Below are positions 8,456 to 17,628 of a stretch of DNA of 64,000 nucleotides, one piece after another (within the stretch, counting starts at the first letter, position 1; every line of letters starts with the position of its first letter). Below the pieces are notes generated by a model. The model saw only the letters and a list, made by a program, of their open reading frames with translations. It was not told the DNA's origin and made no database searches. The position numbers and the translations under genes are program-made. Origin of the DNA: Opitutales bacterium (GTDB lineage Bacteria > Verrucomicrobiota > Verrucomicrobiia > Opitutales > UBA953); the NCBI GenBank assembly GCA_017440935.1, contig JAFSAO010000021.1, positions 1-64,000 on the forward strand, in the 5' to 3' direction.

Positions 8456-9979
8456 TTATTCCCGTGTGGCGCGTAGGCGGTCGGGTTCACTCATGGCGGC
8501 GAGCGCTTTGACGCGCTCCAAATCGAGATTCAGGGCGTCGGCGAGGCGCGTTCCGTAATCTTTATCCGCCAAAAAACAATGTGCGGCGTGGCGGTATTTG
8601 ATGTTTTCCGTGACGGGAGCGATGTCTGCCGCAGTGTTGGAAATGAGCGCGCGTTTTTTGTCTTCCGGCATGAGCCGATAGAGCGCTCCCGGCTGGTAAA
8701 AGCAGTTGTCCGTCGCGTCGTCATACGGGCTGTGGTGGTCGATGAATCCGTCGGCTTCGGAGCGTGGCGGGCGCACGCGGGCGTTGCCTTCCCACTCGCC
8801 GAAGCTGTTGGGGAAATAGCCTTTTGTCGCTCCGGCGTTCCCGTCGACGCGCATTTGTCCGTCGCGATGGAATGAATGCATGGGGCAACGTGCGCGGTTG
8901 ACGGGAATCTGGTCGTGATTTACGCCGAGGCGGTAACGCTGGGCGTCTCCGTAGGAAAAGAGGCGTCCCTGCAAAAGTTTGTCCGGAGAAAAACCGATTC
9001 CGGGAACGACGTGTGCGGGAGCGAACGCGGCTTGTTCGACATCGGCGAAGTAGTTTTCCGGATTGCGATTGAGTTCGAGCACGCCGACTTCGATGAGCGG
9101 GAATTCCTTGTGGCTCCACGTTTTGGTGATGTCGAAAGGATTTTCTTTGTAATTTTTCGCCTGTTCTTCCGTCATGATTTGGAAAAACAGTTTCCAGCGC
9201 GGAAAGTCTTTTCGTTCGATCGCCTCGAACAAATCCCGCTGGTGGCTTTCGCGATCCCGCGCAATGATTGCCGCCGCTTCCTCGTTGGTCAGATTTTTGA
9301 TTCCCTGTTGCGTGATGAAATGAAATTTTACCCAGGAGCGCGTTCCCGCGGCGTTTACGAGGCTGAACGTGTGGCTGCCGAAACCGTGCATATGGCGATA
9401 ACTTGCGGGAATGCCGCGATCCGACATCACAATCGTTACCTGATGAAGCGCCTCGGGAAGCATTGTCCAAAAATCCCAGTTGTTTTGCGGCGAGCGAAGG
9501 TTGGTTTTCGGGTCGCGTTTGACGGCGTGATTTAAATCGGGAAATTGCAACGGATCGCGAATGAAAAACACCGGCGTGTTGTTCCCGACCAAGTCCCAGT
9601 TGCCTTCTTCGGTGTAAAATTTTATCGCGAAGCCGCGAATGTCGCGCTCGGCATCTGCCGCGCCGCGTTCGCCTGCGACGGTGGAAAAGCGCACGAAAAC
9701 GTCGGTTTGCTTTCCGATTTCGGAAAAAAGTTTGGCGCAGGTGTAGCGCGTAACGTCGTGTGTCGTCGTAAACGTGCCGAATGCGCCGCTTCCTTTGGCG
9801 TGCATACGGCGCTCGGGAATGACTTCGCGGTCGAAGTGCGCGAGTTTTTCCATGAGCCAGACGTCTTGCATCATGACGGGACCGCGCGGGCCGGCGGTTT
9901 GCGAGTTGCGATTGTCGGAGACGGGAGCGCCTACTTCGTTCGTGAGTTTTTCGGGGGAGTTTTCCTTTTTCATCATCAT
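8456..9979 (-). CDS. katA: Heme catalase
   Basis: This enzyme dismutates hydrogen peroxide to water and oxygen. From ATG 9979 it has 507 residues, the usual small-subunit catalase size; the two following ATG codons are equally possible starts. The frame stays open far upstream, but only the part from [18 protein letters not shown] on matches catalases. Visible are catalytic His60 (RRMHAKGSG), Asn133 ([11 protein letters not shown]) and the proximal heme ligand Tyr343 ([10 protein letters not shown]). It is divergent from glnS across a 93-bp intergenic region that must hold both promoters. With cytochrome bd it suggests an oxygen-tolerant lifestyle. Confidence 0.97.
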   Translation of the reverse strand: MMMKKENSPEKLTNEVGAPVSDNRNSQTAGPRGPVMMQDVWLMEKLAHFDREVIPERRMHAKGSGAFGTFTTTHDVTRYTCAKLFSEIGKQTDVFVRFSTVAGERGAADAERDIRGFAIKFYTEEGNWDLVGNNTPVFFIRDPLQFPDLNHAVKRDPKTNLRSPQNNWDFWTMLPEALHQVTIVMSDRGIPASYRHMHGFGSHTFSLVNAAGTRSWVKFHFITQQGIKNLTNEEAAAIIARDRESHQRDLFEAIERKDFPRWKLFFQIMTEEQAKNYKENPFDITKTWSHKEFPLIEVGVLELNRNPENYFADVEQAAFAPAHVVPGIGFSPDKLLQGRLFSYGDAQRYRLGVNHDQIPVNRARCPMHSFHRDGQMRVDGNAGATKGYFPNSFGEWEGNARVRPPRSEADGFIDHHSPYDDATDNCFYQPGALYRLMPEDKKRALISNTAADIAPVTENIKYRHAAHCFLADKDYGTRLADALNLDLERVKALAAMSEPDRLRATRE

Positions 9980-10072
9980 CGTAAAAAGCGTCGCGATTGC
10001 GGGAAATTTTTCAGCGGCAAATTTCTGTTTATTTATCGCGGGAACGTGATTATTCTTTTCCCCTTTCATGCT

Positions 10073-11755
10073 ATGAGCGAAGAAACCATTTCTCCTGAAA
10101 CGCCGGCGGTCAATCGCCACTTCATTCGTCAAATCATCGACAACGACCTCGCCGCGGGAACGGTCAAAAGCATCGTTACGCGTTTCCCGCCCGAGCCGAA
10201 CGGCTACCTGCACATCGGGCACGCGAAGGCGATTTGCCTCGACTTCGGCATGGCGAAGGAATACGGCGGGAAATGCCATTTGCGCATGGACGACACGAAC
10301 CCGACGCGCGAAGACGTCGAATACGTCGAATCCATTCAGGAGGACGTGCGTTGGCTCGGTTTCGATTGGGGCGAAAATTATTTTCACGCCTCGGATTATT
10401 TCGACAAAATTTACGATTACGCGATTCAGCTGATCAAGCTCGGCAAAGCCTACGTTTGTCACCTTTCCGCCGAGGAATGGAAGGATTATCGCGGCGTTCC
10501 CGACAAGCCCGGAAAAGCTTCGCCGTGGCGGGAACGCTCCATCGAGGAAAACCTCGAAGAATTTGCCAAAATGACGCGCGGCGAATACGACGAAGGCGCG
10601 GCAACGCTACGCGCGAAAGTCGATATGTTTTCGCCGAACATGCACATGCGCGATCCCGTGATTTACCGCGTGCGCAAAGTCTCCCATCACAACACGGGCG
10701 ACAAATGGTGCGTTTATCCGATGTATGATTTTGCGCACCCGCTCGAAGACGCGATTGAAGGCGTGACGCACTCAATTTGCACGCTCGAATTTGAAGTGCA
10801 TCGCCCGTTTTACGATTGGGTAATCAACACGCTGAACACGCCTGCGAAGCCGCATCAATACGAATTTGCACGCCTGAACCTGACTTACACGATGATGAGC
10901 AAGCGCCGCCTGCTCGAACTCGTGCAGGAAAATCTCGTCAACGGCTGGGACGACCCGCGCATGCCCACGGTTTGCGGGCTGCGCCGCCGCGGCTACACGC
11001 CGGAATCCATTCGCAATTTCTGCGAAATTATCGGTGTGACGAAATACAATTCGCTCACGGATGTCGCCTTGCTCGAACACACCGTGCGCGCTGATTTGAA
11101 CAAAACCTCGCCGCGCGCGATGGCGGTGATGAATCCGGTCAAAGTCGTCATCGACAATTATCCGGAAAACCAAGTCGAAGAACTCGTCGCCGTGAACAAT
11201 CCCGAAGACGAAGCGGCGGGAACGCGCATCGTGCCGTTTTCGCGCGAAATTTTCATCGAACGCGAAGACTTTATGGAAGACGCGCCGAAGAAATTTTTCC
11301 GCCTCACGCCGGGGCGCGAAGTGCGTCTGCGCTGGGCTTACGTCGTCAAATGCGTTTCCTGCGAAAAGGACGCGGACGGGAACGTCTCCGTCATTCACTG
11401 CACTTACGACCCGGAAACGCGCGGCGGGAACACGCCCGACGGACGCAAAATCAAGGCGACGATTCACTGGGTTTCCGCAACGCACGCCAAGCCCGTCGAA
11501 GTGCGCCTCTACGATCGCCTTTTCACGAAAGAAGAGCCGGCGGACGTTCCCGAAGGCGGCGACTGGCGCGACAATCTGAACCCGAACTCGCTCACCGTGG
11601 CGACCGCGCTCGTTGAACCCTCGCTCTTGGATGTTCCCGCCGGCGCGCGTTTCCAGTTTGAGCGCATCGGCTATTTCTGCGCCGACCCGGATTCCAAGCC
11701 CGGCGCGCCCGTCTTTAATCGCACCGTAACGCTCAAGGATTCCAAAAAATTTTAG
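10073..11755 (+). CDS. glnS: Glutaminyl-tRNA synthetase
   Basis: This class I synthetase charges tRNA-Gln with glutamine. The 560 residues contain the class I signature [16 protein letters not shown] (about 39-54) and the KMSKS equivalent MMSKRRL (about 274-280), followed by a two-barrel anticodon-binding domain ending [15 protein letters not shown]. Start [22 protein letters not shown] fits the family; the open frame upstream overlaps the catalase promoter region. Having GlnRS implies direct charging rather than reliance only on GatCAB transamidation. It is divergent from katA and probably monocistronic. Confidence 0.97.
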   Translation: MSEETISPETPAVNRHFIRQIIDNDLAAGTVKSIVTRFPPEPNGYLHIGHAKAICLDFGMAKEYGGKCHLRMDDTNPTREDVEYVESIQEDVRWLGFDWGENYFHASDYFDKIYDYAIQLIKLGKAYVCHLSAEEWKDYRGVPDKPGKASPWRERSIEENLEEFAKMTRGEYDEGAATLRAKVDMFSPNMHMRDPVIYRVRKVSHHNTGDKWCVYPMYDFAHPLEDAIEGVTHSICTLEFEVHRPFYDWVINTLNTPAKPHQYEFARLNLTYTMMSKRRLLELVQENLVNGWDDPRMPTVCGLRRRGYTPESIRNFCEIIGVTKYNSLTDVALLEHTVRADLNKTSPRAMAVMNPVKVVIDNYPENQVEELVAVNNPEDEAAGTRIVPFSREIFIEREDFMEDAPKKFFRLTPGREVRLRWAYVVKCVSCEKDADGNVSVIHCTYDPETRGGNTPDGRKIKATIHWVSATHAKPVEVRLYDRLFTKEEPADVPEGGDWRDNLNPNSLTVATALVEPSLLDVPAGARFQFERIGYFCADPDSKPGAPVFNRTVTLKDSKKF

Positions 11756-11894
11756 AAAATTGAAGTAACCTGAGACCGGAAATCGGCATCGTGCTTTTGA
11801 ATAATTAGGAAGAAAACGAATTTCTCATTACTCATTTCTAATTAAAGCCGAAGGGTTCCAGTTTAATTTTAACCTCAACAAAACTATAGCTATT

Positions 11895-12968
11895 ATGAAT
11901 ACAAAAAAAATTCTCTTCCTCACCTCGGCGGCTCTGATTTCCGTTGCGGCGTTCGCGGATGTCGTCAAATGCAAAGACGGTTCCGTCTATGTCGGAAAGA
12001 TCGAAAGCATTTCCGGCGGCGTGATTACCGTGGCGACCGACAGCGCGGGAACGGCAAGCGTTTCGCAGAGCGAAGTCGTTTCGATTTCGACGGAAAATCC
12101 GCTTTTCGTGCGGACACCCGATAAAAACACCGTGCGCGGAAAAATCGTTCCCGCAGAAGACGGGCGCGTGAAACTCGACGGCGGAAGCCTCACTGCGGAC
12201 CTCGAGATTTCCCAGCTTCAAATGTCCTGGCAGGACGGCGAACTTTCCCCCGAAGAAAAACAGCTTGCCAGCAAATGGTCCTACTCGGTCGGAGCATCAC
12301 TCCTCGGAAAAACCGGAAACACGGAAAGCCTGACCGCCGGCGTTTCCGCCGAAGCCGTTCGCACGACGTCCGACGATACGTTGAAGTTCTACGCCAACTA
12401 TAACTACGGCAAAACAAAAGACACCACGGGAGCGAAAGATTGGTCGAAATCCGCTGACGATTTGCACTGCGGATTGGACTACGAACACAACATTTCCGTG
12501 AGAGCGTTCTGGTATGCGCGTGAGGATCTCGGTTTTGACCGCGTGAAAAATATCCGCTTCCTTTCGACCTCCGCCGCAGGTTTGGGCTACAAATTCATTG
12601 ACGAGGACGACTGGCATTTCTCGCTTCGTTCCGGTCTTTCTTACCGCTACGAAACCTACAAGGATTACATGCACGACGGCAACTGGGACAATCCCGACGA
12701 CACGTCCGCGCTCGGTATGGACTTCGGGCTTCACCACGATTACGCGTGGAGCTGGGGCAAAATCGTGACGGATATTTCCTACACGCCGGCGTTTGAAGAT
12801 TTCTTCGGCGATTACGTCGCCACGCACGAAACTTACCTCGATTTCAAAGTCGACGGAATCGACAACATGGACATTCGCATCGGTATGAAAAACGAATACC
12901 GCTCCGAAACCACCGCCGCCGACCACCTCGATACGACCTACTACGCGAAAGTCGTTTTCAACTGGTAA
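11895..12968 (+). CDS. DUF481 outer-membrane beta-barrel protein
   Basis: The product has 357 residues with a cleavable signal peptide (MNTKKILFLTSAALISVAAFA). Residues 22-110 form a small beta-rich domain beginning DVVKCKDGSVYVGKI. Residues about 130-357 are a DUF481-type barrel with alternating amphipathic strands (KTGNTESLT, YANYNYGKTK), ending in an aromatic residue (VVFNW) as outer-membrane proteins do. Function in the family is unknown; YdiY-like proteins are salt- or stress-induced in enterobacteria. It is flanked by a stutter sequence upstream and a strong terminator downstream, so it is monocistronic. There is no Shine-Dalgarno before the start. Confidence 0.85.
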   Translation: MNTKKILFLTSAALISVAAFADVVKCKDGSVYVGKIESISGGVITVATDSAGTASVSQSEVVSISTENPLFVRTPDKNTVRGKIVPAEDGRVKLDGGSLTADLEISQLQMSWQDGELSPEEKQLASKWSYSVGASLLGKTGNTESLTAGVSAEAVRTTSDDTLKFYANYNYGKTKDTTGAKDWSKSADDLHCGLDYEHNISVRAFWYAREDLGFDRVKNIRFLSTSAAGLGYKFIDEDDWHFSLRSGLSYRYETYKDYMHDGNWDNPDDTSALGMDFGLHHDYAWSWGKIVTDISYTPAFEDFFGDYVATHETYLDFKVDGIDNMDIRIGMKNEYRSETTAADHLDTTYYAKVVFNW

Positions 12969-12990
12969 GAACCGCTTCGCCGGTTATCAA

Positions 12991-13029
12991 AGCGTTCCCG
13001 CGGAATTTCCCTGCGGGAACGCTCTTTTT
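12991..13029 (+). terminator. Terminator from an inverted word pair
   Basis: Stem AGCGTTCCCGC / GCGGGAACGCT has an 11-base loop and tail CTTTTTG, 22 bases after the DUF481 gene stop. Confidence 0.9.
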
Positions 13030-13144
13030 GAGGGGAAGGTTACAGACGTGATCGCGATTGTCGTTTCCGGAATCGTAGGATTTTCATAAAAAACTTGAAA
13101 GTTCGGGCAGGGTGTCTGATGTTTGTTTGAGCCTCTTTGAACCC

Positions 13145-13720
13145 ATGCTTGATTTAGGATTACAGGAATTTAAAAAATTTTCTTTGCCCGAGGAAATCGC
13201 GGGCGAAAAAATCGTCGCCCGGCGGCGCACGCACGCACACGATGCCGAGCTTTTCGCGATGATAGATCGTTCCCGTGAGCATTTGCGCCGCTTTCTGTTT
13301 TGGATCGACGGCACGGGAACGCCGGATGACGTTCGCGTCGTTACCGATATTTTTTCGGAAAATTGGGACGCACAAAAATCCTTTGAATACGTTTTCTTCG
13401 ATAAAATTTCCGGAAAAATGGTCGGAGCCGGCGGCGTGCACACGATCTCGCACATGAACCGCATGGCGGAGTTCGGCTACTATTTGGACAAAGATGCTTG
13501 CGGGAACGGCTACGCGACGGAATTTGTCCTTCTTTTGGAACGGGAACTTTTTTCTCACGGGATTCACCGCTGCGTCATAGAGTGCGATGCGGAAAATCTC
13601 GCTTCCGCCGCCGTCGCCAAGCGGCTCGGCTACACGTTTGAGGGGAAATTGCGCGATGCAAAACTCGCCTACGGTTCTTACCGCGACGGGCTTGTTTTCT
13701 CCAAACTCGAAAATGAATGA
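13145..13720 (+). CDS. GNAT-family N-acetyltransferase (RimJ/RimL type)
   Basis: The product has 191 residues from ATG 13145; a GTG at 13112 would add 11 residues. Layout follows RimJ/RimL enzymes: a basic N-terminal strand (KIVARRR), a central GGVHTI strand, the acetyl-CoA loop region around DKDACGNGYATE and a C-terminal IECDAENLASAAVAKRLGYTFEG segment, the family's hallmark. It probably acetylates an N-terminal amine or small molecule; the substrate cannot be read. Its TGA overlaps the ATG of the next gene (ATGA), so translation is coupled and it starts a four-gene operon with the SAHH-like gene, mtaD-like gene and esterase. Confidence 0.85.
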   Translation: MLDLGLQEFKKFSLPEEIAGEKIVARRRTHAHDAELFAMIDRSREHLRRFLFWIDGTGTPDDVRVVTDIFSENWDAQKSFEYVFFDKISGKMVGAGGVHTISHMNRMAEFGYYLDKDACGNGYATEFVLLLERELFSHGIHRCVIECDAENLASAAVAKRLGYTFEGKLRDAKLAYGSYRDGLVFSKLENE

Positions 13721-14793
13721 AACCCGATTTCTCCATGAAAAAAATTAACGAAATTCTCGCCGCCGCTTACACCGAACAGGATTTCCCGGCGGCATTCCAC
13801 CAGACGAAACTTTGGGCAAAAACGCGTCCGCTCGAGGGTTTGACGGTCATTGAAGCCTCGCCGATTTTTCGCAACACCATGACGAAATACCGCGCGCTTG
13901 TCGCTGCGGGAGCGCGCCTCATTATCGGGATTCGCGACGGAATTATTTACGATGCCGCCGTCGTGGAACTCATGCGCGAGGCGGGTTTCCGGATTGTGCG
14001 CTGGGACGATACGCCGTTTGAAGTCGATTTGATTTTGGACAACGCCGGCGGATTTTCCGCATGGAAACCGCGACTCGGTTTTGCGGAACTGACACGCTCC
14101 GGTTACGAAAAATACAAAAATTCGGACAAACCCGTGTTTCTCGCCGACGGCGGCCGCATCAAGCGCATCGAAACGTTCCTCGGAACGGGCGAAAGTTTTT
14201 ACCGCGCGATGGCTCAACGCGGCTACGCGGATTGGGCGGGCAAAAAACTCGTGATTTTCGGAAGCGGAAAAGTTGGTTCCGGATTGATTTTTTACGCGAA
14301 ACAAAAGGGCGCTTACGTCGTTTCCGTGACCGACCCTGCGAGCGTTTCCGAAAAAACGCGGGAACGCATTGACGAGCTCGTCGATTTTCGCGACACCGCG
14401 AAAACAGCGCAAGTTGTCGCCGATGCGTTTGCCGCCGTTACCGCGACGGGAATTTGCGGCGCGCTCGACCGCGACGGCGTTCCCGAAGCACTCGTTGCTT
14501 CGTCCGCGCTTCTCGCGAACATGGGCGTGGAGGACGAATTCGGTCCGCGCGTTCCCGCAGAGCGTGTGCTCGGCGAAAAACGCTCGCTGAACTTTTTCCT
14601 CGAAGAACCGACACACCTGAAATACATCGACGCAACGTTAGCTCTGCACAGTGCGGGCGCGGTTTATTTGGCGCAAAACGCGGGGAAACTTCCGAGCGGA
14701 ATTATTTTGCCGCCGGCGGACATCGAAGACGAAATTTTGCGCATCACACGGGAACGCGGTTGCATCGCCGAAGAAATGGATTTTCTGAATTAG
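13717..14793 (+). CDS. S-adenosylhomocysteine hydrolase-like NAD-binding protein
   Basis: The product has 358 residues, shorter than true adenosylhomocysteinase (about 430-470). The N-terminal part has SAHH-like strands (FRNTMTKYRALVAAGARLIIG and DLILDNAGG), followed by a Rossmann NAD site GSGKVGSG at about 182-190. I see no canonical substrate-loop signatures of the main family, so it is a distant paralog. The next gene is an MtaD-type deaminase. In Methanocaldococcus a deaminase of that family turns SAH into S-inosylhomocysteine, which an SAHH paralog then cleaves; a similar pair here is an inference. Start MKPDFSMKK overlaps the acetyltransferase stop; a second ATG lies six codons in. Confidence 0.65.
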   Translation: MKPDFSMKKINEILAAAYTEQDFPAAFHQTKLWAKTRPLEGLTVIEASPIFRNTMTKYRALVAAGARLIIGIRDGIIYDAAVVELMREAGFRIVRWDDTPFEVDLILDNAGGFSAWKPRLGFAELTRSGYEKYKNSDKPVFLADGGRIKRIETFLGTGESFYRAMAQRGYADWAGKKLVIFGSGKVGSGLIFYAKQKGAYVVSVTDPASVSEKTRERIDELVDFRDTAKTAQVVADAFAAVTATGICGALDRDGVPEALVASSALLANMGVEDEFGPRVPAERVLGEKRSLNFFLEEPTHLKYIDATLALHSAGAVYLAQNAGKLPSGIILPPADIEDEILRITRERGCIAEEMDFLN

Positions 14794-14806
14794 CAGGAGG
14801 GAAAAA

Positions 14807-14886
14807 GAATCAGAAATGAGAAATTAGGAATTAGAAAATGAGGTAAAAACAGTTCCTTATTTCTAATTTCTCATTCCTAATTTTTC
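14807..14886. repeat. Inverted A/T-rich stutter sequence
   Basis: GAAATGAGAAATTAGGAATTAG is mirrored by CTAATTTCTCATTCCTAATT, so the 80-bp stretch can form a long hairpin. A related phrase is at 11808-11845. It separates the SAHH-like gene from the deaminase gene. Confidence 0.75.
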
Positions 14887-14893
14887 AAAAATC

Positions 14894-16159
14894 ATGCCAA
14901 AAATACTTTTCAAAAATGTGCTTCTGGGCGGCTCGGAAACGGACATTTTCGTTGCCGGAAACCGTTTTGAGAAAATTGCGCCGGAGATTGTCGTTCCCGC
15001 GGCGGAAGCGGCGAGCGTTGAAATCGTTCCCGCGAAAAACCTTGCGGTTTTCCCGTCGTTTTGCAACGCGCATACGCACGCCGCGATGACGCTTTTGCGC
15101 GGCTACGCGGACGACATGGAGCTTTTCACTTGGTTGAACGGGCATATTTGGCCGTTTGAAGCCAAACTTTCCGCGCGCGATATTTACGAAGGTTCGCGTC
15201 TCGCAATTCTCGAAATGATTCGCTCGGGAACGACATTTTTCAACGATATGTATTTCGAGAGCGCCGAAACCGTGCGCGCGGCGCGGGAACTCGGCATTCG
15301 CACCTGTGTCGGCATGACCGTCACGAATTTTACGGGCGAAGAAAAAATCGAAAAAATGTTTGCACAGCTCAAAGCGTTGCCGCAGGGCGGGGCGGTCGGC
15401 GACGACGGGCTGGTGCGTTTCGCCGTTGCGCCGCACGCGGTTTACACCGTGAGCGAAAAACTTTGGTTGCGCTGTGCCGAGCTTGCGCGGGAACGCGGCG
15501 TGTTGCTTCACATTCATCTTTCGGAAACCAAGAAAGAAGTGGCGGATTGCATTGCCGAACACGGCGTTTCGCCCGTGCGCTGGCTGGATTCTCTCGGCGT
15601 GCTCGGCGAAAACGTCGTCGCGGCGCACGTCGTTCACGTTGACGACGAAGAAATTGAAATCTTGCGGGAACGCGGCGTGACGGTGGCGCATAATCCCGTT
15701 TCCAACATGAAACTTGCGTCGGGTATTTTCCGCGCGGAGGCGTTTTCGCGTATCGGTGCGAAAATTGCGCTCGGCACCGACGGCGCGGCGTCCAACAACA
15801 ATCTCGATATGCGCGAGGAAATGAAATTTGCTGCGTTGTTGGCAAAAGTCGGCGGGAATCCGGAAGCCGTTCCCGCGAGCGAGGTGCTTTCGTGGGCGAC
15901 GCGCGGCGGATTCCGCGCCTTCGGCATCGATGCCGGGGAAATCTCCGAGGGGAAACTTGCCGACGCGGTTTTTGTCGACTTGAACAACGAGCGGATGTTC
16001 CCGAGCCACAATCCGCTTTCCAACTGGGTTTATTCGGCGGATTCCCGCGCGGTGCGCCATGTGATATGCGACGGGAAATTCGTGATGCGCGACGGCATCG
16101 TTCCCGCCGAAGAAGAAATTCTCTCTGCCGTGCGCAGTTTACCTTTATTGAAAAAATGA
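14894..16159 (+). CDS. mtaD: MtaD-type adenosine-derivative deaminase (amidohydrolase)
   Basis: The product has 421 residues of the amidohydrolase superfamily and probably deaminates S-adenosylhomocysteine, methylthioadenosine or 5'-deoxyadenosine. Metal and catalytic residues are visible: NAHTHAAM at about 57-64, HIHLSETKKE near 205 and GTDGAASNNNLDM near 294. The N-terminal beta-sandwich (ILFKNVLLGG) and C-terminal SGKLADAVFVD-like segment (SEGKLADAVFVD) complete the fold. It follows the SAHH-like gene and its stop overlaps the esterase start (ATGA). The exact substrate is not certain from sequence; members with HTHAAM and SNNNLDM are normally annotated as MTA/SAH deaminase. Confidence 0.88.
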   Translation: MPKILFKNVLLGGSETDIFVAGNRFEKIAPEIVVPAAEAASVEIVPAKNLAVFPSFCNAHTHAAMTLLRGYADDMELFTWLNGHIWPFEAKLSARDIYEGSRLAILEMIRSGTTFFNDMYFESAETVRAARELGIRTCVGMTVTNFTGEEKIEKMFAQLKALPQGGAVGDDGLVRFAVAPHAVYTVSEKLWLRCAELARERGVLLHIHLSETKKEVADCIAEHGVSPVRWLDSLGVLGENVVAAHVVHVDDEEIEILRERGVTVAHNPVSNMKLASGIFRAEAFSRIGAKIALGTDGAASNNNLDMREEMKFAALLAKVGGNPEAVPASEVLSWATRGGFRAFGIDAGEISEGKLADAVFVDLNNERMFPSHNPLSNWVYSADSRAVRHVICDGKFVMRDGIVPAEEEILSAVRSLPLLKK

Positions 16160-16881
16160 AAAACGTTTCCGTTTCCGAGTCCGTTTTTGAAAATTGCCGT
16201 GTCGTTTCGGCTTTGCCGGAAAATCCCTGCGGCGTGCTGGTTTGGTTTCACGGCGGAGGTTGGACGGTGCCGCTCGGCGAAGATTCAATCGCGTGGGGAC
16301 GCGAACTCGCCGCCGCGACAAACTTCGCCGTTTATATGCCGGATTATCCGCTCGCGAGAAAATTTTCCTGCGACGAAATCGATGCATGGAGCAGAGTGTA
16401 TTGGAAAAATATTTACGAAAATTGCGCGGCGACGGGAACGTCGCTTTTTCTCGGCGGGGATTCTGCGGGCGCACAAATCGCACTTTCCGTTTTGCCGGCG
16501 GGAACGCCGAAAAAATCTGCATTCGTTTATGCCGTGACTACGCTCGTCCCAGACCGGGAAAGCGCTTCGTGGCGTTCGTATGAAAAATCGTGGACGCTTT
16601 CGCCGCGCCTCATGGAATATTTTTACAAAGCATATTGCCCCGATTCGGAAAAGCGCAGGGAACACTCGCCGCTCGAAGTTTTGAGCGAAATCCCGCCGAC
16701 CCTGCTCGTTACGGCTGCGGACGATGTTCTCGCCGATCAGCAAACCGCATTTGCGAAAAAATTTAACGCCGAGCAGATCGTTTACGAAGGCGCAAAACAC
16801 GTTTTTCTTTCGCGTCCGGACGGAGCGGAATTCCGCTCCCGTGCGCTGCACGACATCGCGGCTTTTTTCGCGGAGAGCTGA
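16156..16881 (+). CDS. Alpha/beta-hydrolase esterase, HSL-like
   Basis: The product has 241 residues. The oxyanion motif HGGGW at about 31-35 and the nucleophile elbow GGDSAGAQ near 100-107 define the hormone-sensitive-lipase type of carboxylesterase. A likely catalytic Asp is in TAADDVLADQ and His in GAKHVF near 213. No signal peptide, so cytoplasmic. ATG 16156 overlaps the deaminase stop, showing translational coupling; its role with the nucleoside genes is unclear and it may be only co-transcribed. It converges with radC with nine bases between stops. Confidence 0.85.
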   Translation: MKNVSVSESVFENCRVVSALPENPCGVLVWFHGGGWTVPLGEDSIAWGRELAAATNFAVYMPDYPLARKFSCDEIDAWSRVYWKNIYENCAATGTSLFLGGDSAGAQIALSVLPAGTPKKSAFVYAVTTLVPDRESASWRSYEKSWTLSPRLMEYFYKAYCPDSEKRREHSPLEVLSEIPPTLLVTAADDVLADQQTAFAKKFNAEQIVYEGAKHVFLSRPDGAEFRSRALHDIAAFFAES

Positions 16882-16890
16882 CTTGCTGAA

Positions 16891-17628
16891 TCAGAGCATT
16901 CCCGCGTCGGCAAAGGAAAAGTAGCCGTGCGTGTGCGGCGGAATGTTGCGCCGCCCGATAATGACGTGGTCGAGCAGGCGGATTTCAAAAATTTTGCAGG
17001 CTTCGGCGAGCGATTTCGTGATACGAATGTCGCTTGAAGAGGGCGAAGAATCGCCGCTCGGGTGATTGTGGACGAGGACGAGCGCGGAGGCGTTCGCGCG
17101 AATGGCGGGTCGCAGAAAATCGCGCGGGTGAAATGCGGACGCGCTTGCCGTTCCCGCAGTGATTTCCTCAAAACGAATTACGCGGTTTTTGGCATCCGCA
17201 CAAAGCACCCAGCATTTTTCACGGTCGAGCGGGAGTGCTTTGCGTTCAAAAAATTTAAAAATATCTTCCGAGGAGGAGAGCGGCGCGGAAAACTCTTTGC
17301 GTTCTTCGATACGGCGCCCGATTTCAAATGCGGCAACAAGCGCGCAGGCGCGGCGCCACGAGAGACCGAGCGCAAGGAAATCGGAAAGTTCCCAGCGCGA
17401 AATTTGGAAGAGCGAGCCTGTGGCTGTGTTTAAAACTTTGCGGGCGGCTTCTTCCGGTCCGTTTTTTGCTGCCGTTCCCGTTTCGAGCAAAACGGCGAGA
17501 AGTTCATCGTCGCAGAGACAACGCGCCCCGCGGCGCTCGAGGCGCTCGCGGGGGCGGAGATCGTCGGTTGGACTTTGGGTGTCCAAAGGGCGGAGTTTTG
17601 GCGTTATTTTTTCGCGTCGCAGGCGCAA
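16891..17628 (-). CDS. radC: RadC/UPF0758 family JAMM-domain protein
   Basis: The product has about 245 residues from a TTG at 17628. No good ATG lies close to the conserved beginning (DDLRPRERLERRGARCL), and upstream the frame is Arg-rich and overlaps glgC. The N-terminal helix-hairpin-helix region (DDELLAVLLETG) precedes a JAB/JAMM metalloprotease-like domain with HNHPSGDSSPSSSD near residue 188, the zinc motif H-x-H-x10-D. Despite the name, a role in DNA repair is not established for this family. It overlaps the 3' end of glgC by 25 bp on the same strand, suggesting coupled expression. Confidence 0.88.
   Translation of the reverse strand: MRLRREKITPKLRPLDTQSPTDDLRPRERLERRGARCLCDDELLAVLLETGTAAKNGPEEAARKVLNTATGSLFQISRWELSDFLALGLSWRRACALVAAFEIGRRIEERKEFSAPLSSSEDIFKFFERKALPLDREKCWVLCADAKNRVIRFEEITAGTASASAFHPRDFLRPAIRANASALVLVHNHPSGDSSPSSSDIRITKSLAEACKIFEIRLLDHVIIGRRNIPPHTHGYFSFADAGML

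Noticed and set aside
9980-10462. Upstream extension of the catalase gene into glnS
   Set aside because: The extra frame shows no similarity to catalases and lies antisense to the start of glnS.
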